From Candolleomyces eurysporus (taxonomy: Eukaryota; Basidiomycota; Agaricomycetes; Agaricales; Psathyrellaceae), in NCBI GenBank assembly GCA_027579435.1, contig JANBPK010000848.1:62001-126000 (forward strand): 64,000 nt of DNA. Direction: 5' to 3'. Below, one piece after another: positions 1 through 11,031 of this stretch. Below the pieces are notes generated by a model. It was not told the DNA's origin. It did no database searches and saw only the letters and a program-made list of their open reading frames with translations. Numbering within the stretch: the first letter of the stretch is position 1; each line of letters starts with the position of its first letter. Position numbers and translations under genes: made by a program.

Positions 1-225
1 CAGGCGCACGAAAGCGGAATGCTCAGGTCTGCCCAGGTTGAGCCATTGTATTGTGATTTTTATCCTCTGAGCGCCATCATGTAGCTTTCATGCATCTTAG
101 AGACGACCTATCGACCGGCGGACCGAGCCTCCTTCATCGGACGCGCAAGGCGAATTTAAGCGCCCATACATTTTTCCTGCCGGAGCGTAACGACGTGGCA
201 TTACAGCTCTTTCCTTTGCTCTACG
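1..225. other. Left edge, upstream of first receptor gene
   Basis: I see no reading frame or RNA signature I can support here. It is probably the 5' flank of the receptor-like gene starting near 226. Confidence 0.4.
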
Positions 226-1802
226 ATGTCGCTATACTCTCGCTCGGAGGAATTTCCACCCTCTAAAATCAAGGATGGAATGAATGAAATTTTCAGGGCA
301 TCCTTGTACGTTTTGATTCACCCCTGCTCGACATGTACGCACGAGGATCTGATCACTTTATTTCTGTCATCTCAGTTTCTCTGGACTAAGCATACTAGTT
401 CTCATAGTCTACAAGCTTTACACTGCATCACCTTGGTACCGAAGACCTTCAGAAGTGAAGATAGATGCATGGAATTTCAATCTTGTCCGTACCTTGCTTT
501 TGGGAGAAGCTCTGAGAGCCGCAGGTCCGTTGTGATTCCGTGCTTTGCAGAAAACAAATCACTAACGGGAGAGCAGGAAACCTCATGTCGAATAAGTTAG
601 TATTCGAAGATTCCGTCAGTTGTTTTTTTTTTTTTCTCCCTGAGAGTGGAACACCAATCGACTGCGCATCTAGCTCACCGCGTCACCGTCAACCCTCTGC
701 TACGCACAAGGTCTAACCAAGCTAATTGGAACGAATATCATCACTTGGAGGTGGGATCAATGTCAGTTCATAAGTTGCTTTTGAACACTCATTCTTTGTA
801 ATATTCGCAGCACACTGGTACGTCTGCTATGTGTTGCAGAGTCAGCTTCATAAGAGTCTAACTGCTTCACCTTTCAGGCAATTGCAGGATATACATTTCC
901 TGTACTTGTTTTCCGATGGAACCCAAGAATGTCTGTCTCCACATATCTTTCTCTTGGCGTTTGCATCGTTGCGGCGCTGATCGTTGGTGCAACTATTGGC
1001 GTTGGCGGCCTCAAAATCATAGGCCAAACTTGGTTTTGTCGGTATCTTCTACTCATCGCCTTTTTCCATGAGCAGAGGCACTCATAAGGATTTTTGCAGG
1101 GTGTTCTATCACTTCGGATCACAAGAAAGAGCAAATTCTTTCTGAGTACCTATGGAATTGGATAGCACTTGCCCTGATTAGTGTTCACTATGGGATCAGC
1201 ATATTGGTCGTCCGTGGACACATTACCCTCTTCAAGTTGAAGCAGGCAGTCAGTGACAAGGAAGAGCAAGAGCATGCAAGGAGGGCATTGTTCATTCGAC
1301 TTCTTTTGTGAGTACTCATTAATTCTATCAAGACCCAGTTGAACTCACCTTTTCATTGTAACATATATGCTGTCTGAATAGCTACTATCCTGCTATTTAC
1401 CTGCTCACTGCTCTCCCATTGAACATTGCACAATGGGTTTCTTCCTCTGGGCACAATGTTTCACAGTCAGGAGCTTCCTTTGTTACTACTTGGCAATCTC
1501 TCAGTGGCCTCTTCAACATTTTGGTCTTTTTCAACACCCGAGCACAGAGACCAGAGATTGCAGATGGTGGTCAGCACATTATCCATGATGAACAGCAGAT
1601 TGAACTCCAAAGGTCCCAGCAAAACATGACAAGCACAGCAGCTGTTTGTGAGGAGAATCTGGGAAGCATGCAGCATCAACATTCAAGTTTGTCAGGTGCA
1701 CCAGTCTCAACAGGCCAGCAAGTATCTCAGATTCCTGTAGCTCAGACAGGGAATGTTGGTGGGGATGAAGACTTGACCAGAGGACGTCTTCTGCCTGTGT
1801 AA
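226..1802 (+). CDS. Seven-transmembrane receptor-like protein (gene A)
   Basis: This is a multi-exon membrane protein recognised by exon-by-exon alignment to the minus-strand genes at 2718-4164 and 5949-7738. Plus-strand exons give a TM1 segment (SGLSILVLIVYKL, near 385-430), a loop with GEALRAAG (near 510), a TLCYAQG segment (near 690), a TM block ending IVGATIGVGGL (near 880-1030), TM5 with YLWNWIALALISVHYGI (near 1145-1200) and TM6/7 with LPLNIAQW and SGLFNILVFFNTR, then a hydrophilic tail to the stop at 1802. The order fits fungal Git3/cAMP-receptor-like (CRL) G-protein-coupled receptors. That family name is from memory of the fold, and no ligand can be inferred. The start at 226 is a guess. 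The last exon and the 3' flank are strongly CpG-depleted, while the exons before about 1240 are not. It converges on gene B. Confidence 0.6.
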
Positions 1803-2717
1803 AATTTGTGCTATCTATCGCAATTGTGCTGATCTCCTGTTGATAGAAGTGGGATCAAATGGTAGTTACACTTATAACACCTATGTTTTTTTGCATATGA
1901 AAAATACATGCTTGCCCCTATTCTTTCATAATCTTTCATTATACCTTTTCTAGCTTCTGTGTTTACTTTTACTGGGACATATTGCCAGTGGCTGTACCAA
2001 GGCATCTAATGTGTAAGTGAGCTCAGGTTCCCAAGATACACATTTTGGCTGTCTGTGAGATTGATTGTGCAATGAGATGCCTTGAACCCAAGGTCTACTG
2101 GAATGAAGACAGAGTGAATCCTACTGGACTGAGAGCTAATGACAGCACACAGAACAGTGGGGAGTGAATTCTGCTGACTTGGTTTGGTTTTGTGTTGGGC
2201 TTGGCACAGAGAGCCCTGTTCTGCAAGTACCCAAGTCATTATAGGCCCTGGAATCCCATGGGACATGAGAAATGTAAGTGGGCTCTGGTTGAGTTGGGAA
2301 TTTGGCTAGACCCAACAGAGAGCAAGGATAATTTAGATGAAGTTACTCAGCTGTGGGGGTAAGTGGAGGAAGGGATATGATCATGAGAGTTCTTTGCATC
2401 CTTTCTCTTCTGACTTACAAGTTTAATCCCATTCTCTGGGGTCTGATTGATCACTCCTGATTGGTGCTGAATTTGGAGAGCGCTGCTCTATTTTGAGTAA
2501 CCAGGTGCACAGAATGAATTGTCCATTATAATTATACAACCCCATGAGATGTGACTAATACATATAAAGTGTCCATCATGTGTCCCAGGTATATATCTTG
2601 GCAAAGTCATGACATACACACATCCACAGCATTGTCTATTGTCAATGGAACTTTGTTGGTCATGCACTCCACCCTGATGTATTTGTTATTCTTCCTCATC
2701 TGCCCGCTCTCCACATT
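1803..2717. other. CpG-poor spacer between convergent receptor genes
   Basis: There is no gene. It matches the spacer at 5280-5948; for example the stretch around 2012-2032 aligns with 5430-5452. The CG dinucleotides of the second copy appear here as TG or CA. By eye there are about three CpGs in the whole 0.9 kb. Confidence 0.6.
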
Positions 2718-4164
2718 CTAATTGGCTCCACCTGTGATGAGATCTCGTCGAGTGATGAAAAACAAAATAACATTGAACAGCCCACTTAGGGAAAACAGGC
2801 ATGTGGTGAAAGAAGCTGCTTGGTGGGGTACCTCATAGCCAGAAAAGGCCAGCCAACGAGTGAGGCTGAATGGAAAGACACAAACAAAGTAGATAAGTGG
2901 ATAGCTGTTCATATATGTACAGACTCATTAAGCAAATATTAGGACAATTAAAAGGAGAAAAACTCACAAGAGGAGTTGGGCAGCCATTTTATTCCTTGCC
3001 CTTGCCTCAGCACGATTAAGCACAACACGATTTTGTGAGGCCACCCAGTGAAGTTGTGATCTATCTGCAATCACATATCCCTGGATTACCAGAGCCCCAA
3101 TACCATAGAACACAATAGTGGAGAGAAGGATCACCCACATCCACAGATACTCAATGAGTATCTGCTCTGTTCTATGATTTGATGTCACCCAACACCCTGG
3201 AAATTAGTCTGGATAAACAAACAAAGACTCAGTTGTATCAAAGAAACCACATACATGATCCAGCTGGGCCAATCATCTCAATGCCTCGTACACCAAAGGT
3301 AATGCCAACAATAATTCCAACTGCCAGCCAGACACCCAGAGTGAGATAATTTGCAACTTGAGCCGCCGGTGGGTTATTCCACTGGAGTATCAAGATCACA
3401 AATGTGTGTATCGTGATTCCCTGGCAAATAAGAAGGATGAATGAATCCCATGACCTCAAGATGAATACTGACATACAAGGGTGCTAGAAGGTGCATTTGA
3501 ATCAATAAATCAGGAAACCCTACTGTAGTAATGCTTTGCAATTACTCACCTCCAATCAATGATGTTTGTTCCAATGGTTTTAAGAATTCCTTGAGCATAG
3601 CAGAATGTTGTAGGTGCGGCGATTGCCTGAAAGCAAAGAACAATCAGGGTTGCTTTCCGGATTGGACAGAATGGAGGCTTACAGCATCTTTCATCCACTT
3701 AATTGTCATAACATTCCCTAATTTTCTCATCAGCGAGTGGGATTACAGCTGTACATACCGAGCCTGGACGCACCGACAACACGCAGGGCCTCTCCGAACA
3801 TCAGAGAGAGAAACAAACTAGAACCGCAAACATCTTGTTCACGCCTCTGGTCTTCTTGGAGTGCTTGACGAATGGTGTGGTACTGTGACAGGATGAAGAG
3901 TTCAGGCTCTTTATCATCATCAGAGTTCAAAGCCAGAAGAACTGACGAGTTTATAGGCCATGAGAACTGACGAGTTTATAGGCCATGAGAACCACAATGC
4001 CAACGCCTGACAGGCTGATAGTAGATGACTCCATGATTATGCTCTGACACGGTAAGAGTAAACGATACTACTCACGCAGCAGCCAATACAATGAAGAGTA
4101 TTGAAACTCTCTCAGAGAACGAGAAGACATCGGATGTACCACTCTCTGTAAGTGATGTTGACAT
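2718..4164 (-). CDS. Seven-transmembrane receptor-like protein, tail-truncated (gene B)
   Basis: This is a close paralogue of the gene at 5949-7738. The start codon at 4164 is followed by MSTSLTESG and a TM1 exon. Later exons give ITIHTFVILILQW, GIIVGITFGVRGIEMIGPAG, EYLWMWVILLSTIVFYGIGA and, in the last exon, PLIYFVCVFPFSLTRWLAFS and SGLFNVILFFITRRDLITGG. These are membrane spans of a GPCR-like protein of the same family as gene A. The tail stops right after ITGG because a TAG interrupts the region encoding about 120 more residues in the paralogue. A 25-bp tandem duplication (3938-3987) doubles the end of the TM1 exon together with its splice donor. The 3' half is CpG-depleted. The membrane core is still readable, so it may be expressed, but decay has begun. 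Confidence 0.55.
3938..3987. repeat. Perfect 25-bp tandem duplication at an exon end
   Basis: Two adjacent identical 25-bp units (3938-3962 and 3963-3987). On the minus strand each contains the last codons of the TM1 exon of gene B plus the splice donor (AAACTC followed by GTCAGT), so the exon has two alternative donors 25 nt apart. Confidence 0.9.
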
Positions 4165-4916
4165 GGTGGGAGGGTAAGGATCAAGGGATAGAATGAAAGT
4201 ACTGACATTCAATGGCAAGCGACTTGCTTTTGTTGAAGCGACGCGAACGCCACTTCACAGCCCGGTGGATCATGAGAGGTAAACTAGGCGCCCATATCAC
4301 GGCTGCTGTTGACCTAAATGCATCGGCCGATGCGGTAAGGCGGCAATGCGCCGAGCTATGAACTTTCAAGGCTTGTTTTGGTTCTGCCGGTCACCTGTCA
4401 CGAAGGATACTCGTTACATGACATTCACATTCTACAACTTCCGATGCATCATGAAAGGCAGCATTGACACACCATGGTAACGGGACCTGGTCATGGCACC
4501 CTACCTACCTTGTGACCAGGGATGGAAGAAGGAACGTGGTGCCAAACGGTCGTGATATCCTGAAGCTACGCTCCTGGAAGTGCCATACAAAGAATGGATG
4601 GGTCATACCAGCTGCCACGGCTGTAGGCTTCATAAAATTGACCGTTCCTTGTCACGAATAGCCAGGCATGGGTCATGCAACGGGGCTGTCATGTCAGAAG
4701 CTCCGAGTCCTGCTGCGCAATGTCGTCAACCCAACACATTTGCACCGATTAAGTCGTCCAAATCAGTACTCAGAACTACGAGGTGAATGCTATGTATCAT
4801 CGTCACCTCCTATTTAACATAAACTGCCACTCCGAATGTGCGAATTAGAGGATTCTAAAATGAAAGGATGTACTGCAGATTGAGAAGTTGAAGCTACGAG
4901 CAAGATGCCTTGCATT
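4165..4916. repeat. 5' flank of gene B, first copy of a direct repeat
   Basis: This stretch upstream of gene B aligns with 7739-8480 upstream of gene C. Shared anchors include the segments near 4180-4275 and 7762-7850, and those near 4830-4926 and 8384-8480. It defines the tandem duplication unit, and there is no gene in it. Confidence 0.75.
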
Positions 4917-5279
4917 CTCCATTCGTGGCTGCACTTCCTTTGTGACTTTTTCGCAGTATCTCAGCGACTTCCTCGACATTTTGGTGTTTTCCAAAATTCG
5001 AGCACGGAGACCGGAGATTGCGGACGGTGGTACACCCGTCATCCATAGTAAGCAGCAGATGGAGCTTCGAACGACGCAGCATGACATGACAAGCATGACG
5101 TCTGCTCGTGGGGGGAATTTGGATAGCGCACAGCATCGACAGGCAAGCTCGTTGGATGCGCTAGTCTCAGCCGGTCAGCAAACACCTCGGAGTCCTGTAG
5201 CTCGGACAGGGAACATCGGTGGAGATGATAGACCTGGCAAGAGGACGCCATCCACCTGTGTCATTATTTGTTTCTTATA
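4917..5279 (+). pseudogene. 3' fragment of a gene A paralogue (D)
   Basis: This fragment corresponds to the last exon of gene A. It has a FVTFSQYLSDFLDILVF segment, then RARRPEIADGG and a tail that aligns residue by residue with gene A (HSKQQMELR, SAGQQT, VARTGNIGGDD). All upstream receptor exons are missing. The left breakpoint is near 4917, where the repeated flank joins it directly. It has the same convergent position relative to gene C as gene A has to gene B, so it is the remnant of a duplicated gene pair. Unlike gene A it is rich in CpG. The stop lies near 5278, where the reading frame passes the position of gene A's own stop. Confidence 0.75.
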
Positions 5280-5948
5280 GTACTGGTGTTCTGTTGGCAA
5301 AGAAAGTCGGAAAAGAAGGAATGCGACCGTGCAAGTGGCTGTTGAGAGAATTGGGATCAAGATATCGTCCAGTTCACTTTTCACTGTGACGCACTGCCAG
5401 TGGATGCAAGTGCCAGTTGTCTAACGTGGCAGTGAGCTCGGGTTCCCAGGATGTACACAGCCGTGGCACATCATGAATTTTGGTTGTCAACGGGAAGGTT
5501 ATTGTCCTCCGTATGAGCGTCTTGAAGGACTCGATCGAAGGGCACTCGGTCAAGTTGAAACTGTGATCACTCCTCCGGCCGAAGGTGGACTGCATGTCCA
5601 TTAACCGCACGAGCACAAGAGCGCGTGCCCAATAGGAGTCCTGATGCTCCGCGCCCCCCTTCCAGAAAACTGACACACTTGTACTCTGCTTTGTAGACCA
5701 CTCACTCCGTCTTATCTCTCTAGCTAGCAATTGTAGTGCTTTTCTATGATCTGATCAATCACTCTCTGACGAGCCGGAGTTTCATACTACTGCATTTGGA
5801 AGGCATTATTCCATTTTGAGAAACCCAGTGTCAGAGCGATAGCGTGTCCACTGTAATGATACAGCCTTACAAGACGTTACTAAATGTATCAAATATACCC
5901 ATCATGTGTCCTAGGTATATCTTTAGCAAAGTCGCGGTAAGCATACAC
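5280..5948. other. Spacer between D and gene C
   Basis: This is the CpG-containing counterpart of 1803-2717. No gene is seen. Confidence 0.5.
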
Positions 5949-7738
5949 CTACGGCGGCAAGAGCCCTTGATCGTCATCACCGCCACCCTGAGCCGACGGC
6001 GTCGTCTGAGTAGCAGGATTCTCCGACGCTTGCCTCTTCTGGGGAAGCATCCGGGCTCTACCGAACTGCCCCGCCTGTTGAGACCCTCCCCTGTCGTACC
6101 CATTACGCCAACCATTGTAATCCTCGGCATTTCCACTCAGCTCTAATCCTGCTGTGATACGAGAAGTTGCAGGAGCATATGGATCGAATAATGGCATAGA
6201 CTGAGGCGTATCCCTCTGTTCACCTTCAGTGACAGGTAGATGACCATGTTCAGGAGCGTGCTGGCGTGCTGGCGTTGTGCCGTAGTGTCCTCCTTTCTCC
6301 GCGTTCGAATCCGGTAGGGTCCCACCTGTGATAAGGTCTCGCCGCGTGACGAAAAACAAGACAACGTTAAACACCCCGCTAAGGGAGAACAGGCACGTGG
6401 TGAAGGCAGCCGCCTGGTGGGGTACTTGGTGGCCGGAAAAGGCCAGCCAACGTGTGAGGCTGAATGGGAAGACACAAATGAAGTAGACGAGCGGATAGCT
6501 GTTCACATATGACCATGCTCGTTAAGCGAGTTTTATGAAGACAGGAATGAGAGAAACTCACAAGAGGAGCTGGACAGCGATTTCCTTCCTCGCACGCTCC
6601 TCCACGCTGTCCGCCTGGGTCAGCTCTAGGTGAACGCGATCCTGCGAGCGTACACAACGGAACCGGAATTTGTTTTCGATCACAACATATCCTTGGATGA
6701 CGAGCGCATCGATGCCATAGAATATGATGGTAATGACAAGGATGGTCCACATCCAAAGATACTCTATGAGTATCTCTGTGAATTGCCCGGACCCAGCACC
6801 CTGAAAGACGACGGTGCGTCGGTAAGCATAATCTTAGAAATACAAGCGCGAGTACACACAGGATCCAGCAGGGCCAACAATCTCAATACCCTTTACACCA
6901 AGGGTGATACCAACGATGAATCCTGCAATGAGCCAGACACCTAGAGCCAGATATTTTGCGATATGGATTGGAGCATTCCATTGGAGCACCAAGATCACGA
7001 ATGTGTGAATGGTGATCGCCTGGAGACTCGAACAAAATGGTTAGAAGAGTAATCTAAATTCGCGGTACGGGTCAACGTACGAGGGTACTGGGAGACCAGT
7101 TTCCGTTAATCAAGAAAGACGACCTGCGGCTGGAAAGATCACTCACCTCCAATCAATGACGTTCGATGAAAGTACTTTCACCGCCCCTTGGGCATAGCAA
7201 AATGTCGAAGGTGCCGTGATGGTCTGAAGGCAACCAGGATGAGATAAATTTTTGAGTGTGCCAGATTCAAGAAGGCTTACAGCGTCCGCCACCCATTTAA
7301 CAGTCATCACATTTCCTTATTTTCCCGTCATTAGCCTGCTCTTCGGAGTATACTGCGTTAAACCTGGACGCACCGACAACACGTAGGGCTTCTCCAAACA
7401 TCAGAGTGAGGAACAAACTGGAATCGCACGCATCCGGTAGATGCGTCTCCCTTCTGCGAAGGGCTCGGAGCACGGTGCGATACTGTGAAAGGAAGTTCAG
7501 CCTTCCTTCATTATTATGAGGGTCCAAAGCTGGAGACACTAACGAGCTTGTAGGCGATGAGGACCATAATGCTGATTCCAGACAGGCTAATAGTAGAGGA
7601 GTTAATGATCACTGCAGGGATTTCAAGGAGAGAGGCTTACGCAGCAGCTTCTACGGTGAAGAGCATTGAAATCCTTTCAGAGAATGGGAAGGCTCGGACA
7701 TCCGAGCCCGTACCACTCTCAGTAAGAGACGTCGACAT
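5949..7738 (-). CDS. Seven-transmembrane receptor-like protein, intact copy (gene C)
   Basis: The ATG at 7738 opens MSTSLTESGTGSDVRAF. Downstream exons give SGISIMVLIAYKL (TM1), a loop with ETHLPDACDS and FLTLMFGEALRVVGA (TM2), MTVKWVADA, then APSTFCYAQGAVKV (TM3), a block with HTFVILVLQW (TM4), EYLWMWTILVITIIFYGIDA (TM5), YPLVYFICVFPFSLTRW (TM6) and FSLSGVFNVVLFFVTRRD (TM7). A cytoplasmic tail of about 120 residues rich in Gly, Gln and Pro ends GGGDDDQGLLPP. This matches fungal 7TM receptors of the Git3/CRL type by layout. Seven or eight short introns separate the exons, and the second-loop junctions are not fully resolved. It is the most complete member of the family here and a good reference for the decay of gene B. 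Confidence 0.65.
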
Positions 7739-8480
7739 GGGGGTGGGTCAGGATGAAAGGATGGGATGAAAGTACCGACATTCAATCGCAAGCAACTTAT
7801 TTTTGTGAAGGTGACGGGAACGTCACTTCACAGCCCGCTGAATCATGAGGTGTGGACCAGGTGCCCATACCACAGCAGCGTCGTCAACCTGAACACATCT
7901 GCTGATGCGGTCAAGTGGGAAACGAGGCGCGTTATTGGCCTTAAACGCTCGTTTGAGTTCAGCAGTTCACCTGTAACGAAGGACCTACTGGTTACATGGC
8001 ATTAGCATTGCACTGCATATGCACCATGAAAGGTATCATTGGCTCCACCTTGATATGACCCAGTGCCGGCACCCTACCTTGTGACCAGGGAACGCGGTGT
8101 CAAGTCGTGATATGCAAAAGCCACACTCCTGGTAGCGTCGTGCAAGTAATGGTCCGGTAGTACCAAGGTAGTTTTCATAAGCGTCACCGTCCCGGAATAA
8201 TTGGCACCACGCCTGAGCGCGCCTCAAGCCAGAAGACAGCCAGAAGCTCCAAGTCCTGCTATGCGATGTCGTTACCCCAACACCAGAAGTGCATGCTTAT
8301 CCATCTACACGAGTCCAACTCAGGTCCAACTATGATCTATGTTTCATTGGCTCCTCCTATTCCGAAACGTGAACTGTCCGAGTCATTCCGAATGTGCGAA
8401 TCAGAAGATTCGGAACTGAAGGGCGTACCGCAGATTGGGAGATTGAGGCCACAGGCGAGATGAGATGCCTTGCATCCTCC
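7739..8480. repeat. 5' flank of gene C, second copy of the direct repeat
   Basis: It aligns with 4165-4926 and ends abruptly at about 8480, inside the sequence that continues into fragment D in the first copy. This marks the right end of the tandem duplication. There is no gene in it. Confidence 0.75.
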
Positions 8481-8837
8481 ATTCATCTCAACCTAGTGTT
8501 CAAGTCCTCAAACCGAAAGTGAGGATCTGGTCGCGTGCCCGCGACTACAGCAGACTCATCGGCTTCCTCGAACTGTCCGTATCATCTTCGGATATAAGAT
8601 GCTAAACCCTTGAATAATTTCGGGGGGTCGCTCTTCTCGTTCCCAGCGGTGAGGCAGCCAGCGACGAGCACTCAATGACTCGGGATGATGGTCAAAATCG
8701 AGGACGAAATCAAGCGATCACTGAGGACAAGGGGAGTGAGATAAGATAAGATAAAGATTGTTGCCATCGAGTCAGATTGGAAACAGGCTTTATATCGGAC
8801 TCTCATCTGCTTCCTGATTTTCTTCAATACCCCCAAC
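8481..8837. other. Upstream region of the asparaginyl-tRNA synthetase
   Basis: This holds single-copy sequence right of the duplication edge. A short AGATA-type tandem repeat lies near 8743-8755. I cannot place a promoter element with confidence. Confidence 0.4.
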
Positions 8838-10846
8838 ATGTCCTCGATATACGTGGATGAATCCTCTGGCTCCGATACCACTGGAACTGGATCCCAGGAA
8901 GCCCCGTACCAGACCCTCGGTCTGGCTGTTTACAGTCAACCATCGGCATCGTATTTGATTAGGAAAGACGCCCAAGGAGAGTATACTGAACCTACTCAAT
9001 CGGCGTTGAAAAAGGCGAAGAAGACGGCGGAAGGCATTGAGAAGAAGCGAAAAAAGCAGCTGGAGCTCGAGGAGCGCGAGCGTCAAGCAAAGGGCGACGA
9101 GAAGGAGAAGCGGGAGAAGCTGCTCGAGGAGAGCAAGAAGATCGTGTTGACCGAGGATGAATCTCTGCCGAAGGCAACCAAGGTACGTCGTGTAATATTT
9201 GCATCAGTGAAGCTTTTCTGACTGTCTCCAGTCTAAACTTCTTGACCTTGGCAAATATAGAACTCAGCGGGTCCGAGTTTTCGGTTGGGTGCACCGTTTG
9301 CGCCAACAGAAGGATATCATCTTTATCGTCCTCCGAGATGGAACTGGGTATCTCCAAGCCGTCTTGTCTGGCCGTGTGGTACGACAGTCTGCTATCTGAG
9401 AATGACCATCTGGCTGATGAGCTCTTAGGCGCAAACCTACAGTGCCCTTACGCTCACTCTTGAATCTTCTGTCGAACTCGTCGGTACTCTTCAGGAAGTT
9501 CCTGAAGGAAAGACCGCTCCCGGAGGCCACGAGCTGGTCGTTGACTACTGGAGTGTTGTTGGAGCTGCCCCAGGAGGAGATGATGCCTTCACCAACAGAT
9601 TGAACGAGGTGCGAAGCGCGAAATCTTGGCTTATCTCACCATTTAATCGCACCTGATAGAAATCCGATCCTTCCATCCAAGCCGACCTTCGTCACCTGGT
9701 CCTGCGTGGCGAGACCGCATCGAGTGTCCTCCGCCTCCGTGCCAACATGCTGACCGCATTCCGAAGCGCTCTCACCTCCCACAACCTTCTCGAGGTCACA
9801 CCGCCATGCCTCGTCCAGACCCAGGTCGAAGGTGGAGCAACCCTCTTCAAGCTCGACTACTACGGTCAACCGGCATTCCTCACCCAGAGCTCTCAGCTCT
9901 ACCTCGAGACGTGCCTACCCAGTTTGGGCGATGTGTTCTGTGTCCAGGAGAGTTTCCGTGCAGAGAACAGTCACACGCGACGCCATCTGAGCGAATACAC
10001 TCATCTCGAAGCAGAACTGGCCTTCATCAACTTCGATGATCTCATGAACCACATCGAGGACATCATCTGCAAGACTGTCGACACGCTCCTCGCTGACCCT
10101 ATTTCTGCCGGCCTCATCAAGCAGCTGAACCCCAAGTTCGAACCCCCGACGCGTCCTTTCATGCGTATGTCCTACGTCGATGCCATCGCCTGGCTCAACG
10201 AGCATAAGATCCAACACCCTGCCGAAGATGAGCAAGGTAACGTTATCAAGGTCGACGAGAAGGGCAACCCTACCACCGACGGATCGGGAACCGTGCTTAT
10301 GGTAGACCACAAGGTCGGAGACGACATCGCAGAAGCCGCGGAACGACTGATGACCGATGAGATTGGAAAGCCCATTTTCCTCCACGGCTTCCCGGCTGAG
10401 CTCAAGGCGTTTTATATGAAGAAAGTGTCTACGGAGCCTGGTTATGAAGGGCCGGTGTTCACTGAGAGCTGTGACCTGCTCATGCCTAACGTTGGCGAGA
10501 TTGTGGGTGGGTCGATGAGGATTCCGGATCAAGAGGAGTTGCTCGCTGCGTATAAGCGCGAAGGTATTGATCCGGAGCCTTATTATTGGTTCACTGATCA
10601 GAGGAAGTATGGTACTTGCGAACACGGAGGATATGGACTTGGTGTTGAGGTTTGTCTTTATCTGAACTTCCGAATTGATATCGGAGACTGATCAGCTTGA
10701 CAGCGATTCTTGGCCTGGCTTGCGAACAGGTATACCGTCAGGGAGTGCTCCTTGTATCCCAGGTGCGATCCCCCACGGTCCAACGAAAGACGGCGATCAA
10801 TGCTCACGATAATCGTTCCAGATGGCCCAGCCGTGCCACTCCTTAA
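8838..10846 (+). CDS. DED81: Cytosolic asparaginyl-tRNA synthetase
   Basis: This class II aminoacyl-tRNA synthetase charges tRNA-Asn with asparagine in the cytosol. Six exons (8838-9182, 9232-9378, 9429-9608, 9660-10649, 10704-10762, 10822-10846) join in frame to 581 residues, close to the yeast enzyme. The order is a lysine/glutamate-rich N-terminal extension (about residues 45-105), an OB-fold anticodon domain ([18 protein letters not shown]), then the catalytic core with class II motif 2 ([20 protein letters not shown]) and motif 3 (GYGLGVERFLAWL). The protein ends RWPSRATP, as expected for eukaryotic AsnRS, which supports the two small final exons. It is a housekeeping gene, and nothing unusual is seen in it. 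Confidence 0.95.
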
Positions 10847-11031
10847 ATACTCAATTCCTAGTAAGATGTGTGATAATTTATTGGTGCTAGGTTTCTTGGT
10901 ATCAAACGAAAGCTTGTTTTTCCACGTACTAGACGGCTCATCGAATGTTTTGAATGTTGTTATCATGGAATGTACAGATTTATCATAGAACGGAAAGAGG
11001 GGCTCCGAACGATCGAACGTACTGAGGCCTT

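Noticed and set aside
9915..10625. Long minus-strand open frame of 236 codons
   Set aside because: It lies antisense to the conserved catalytic exon of the asparaginyl-tRNA synthetase and has no family features.
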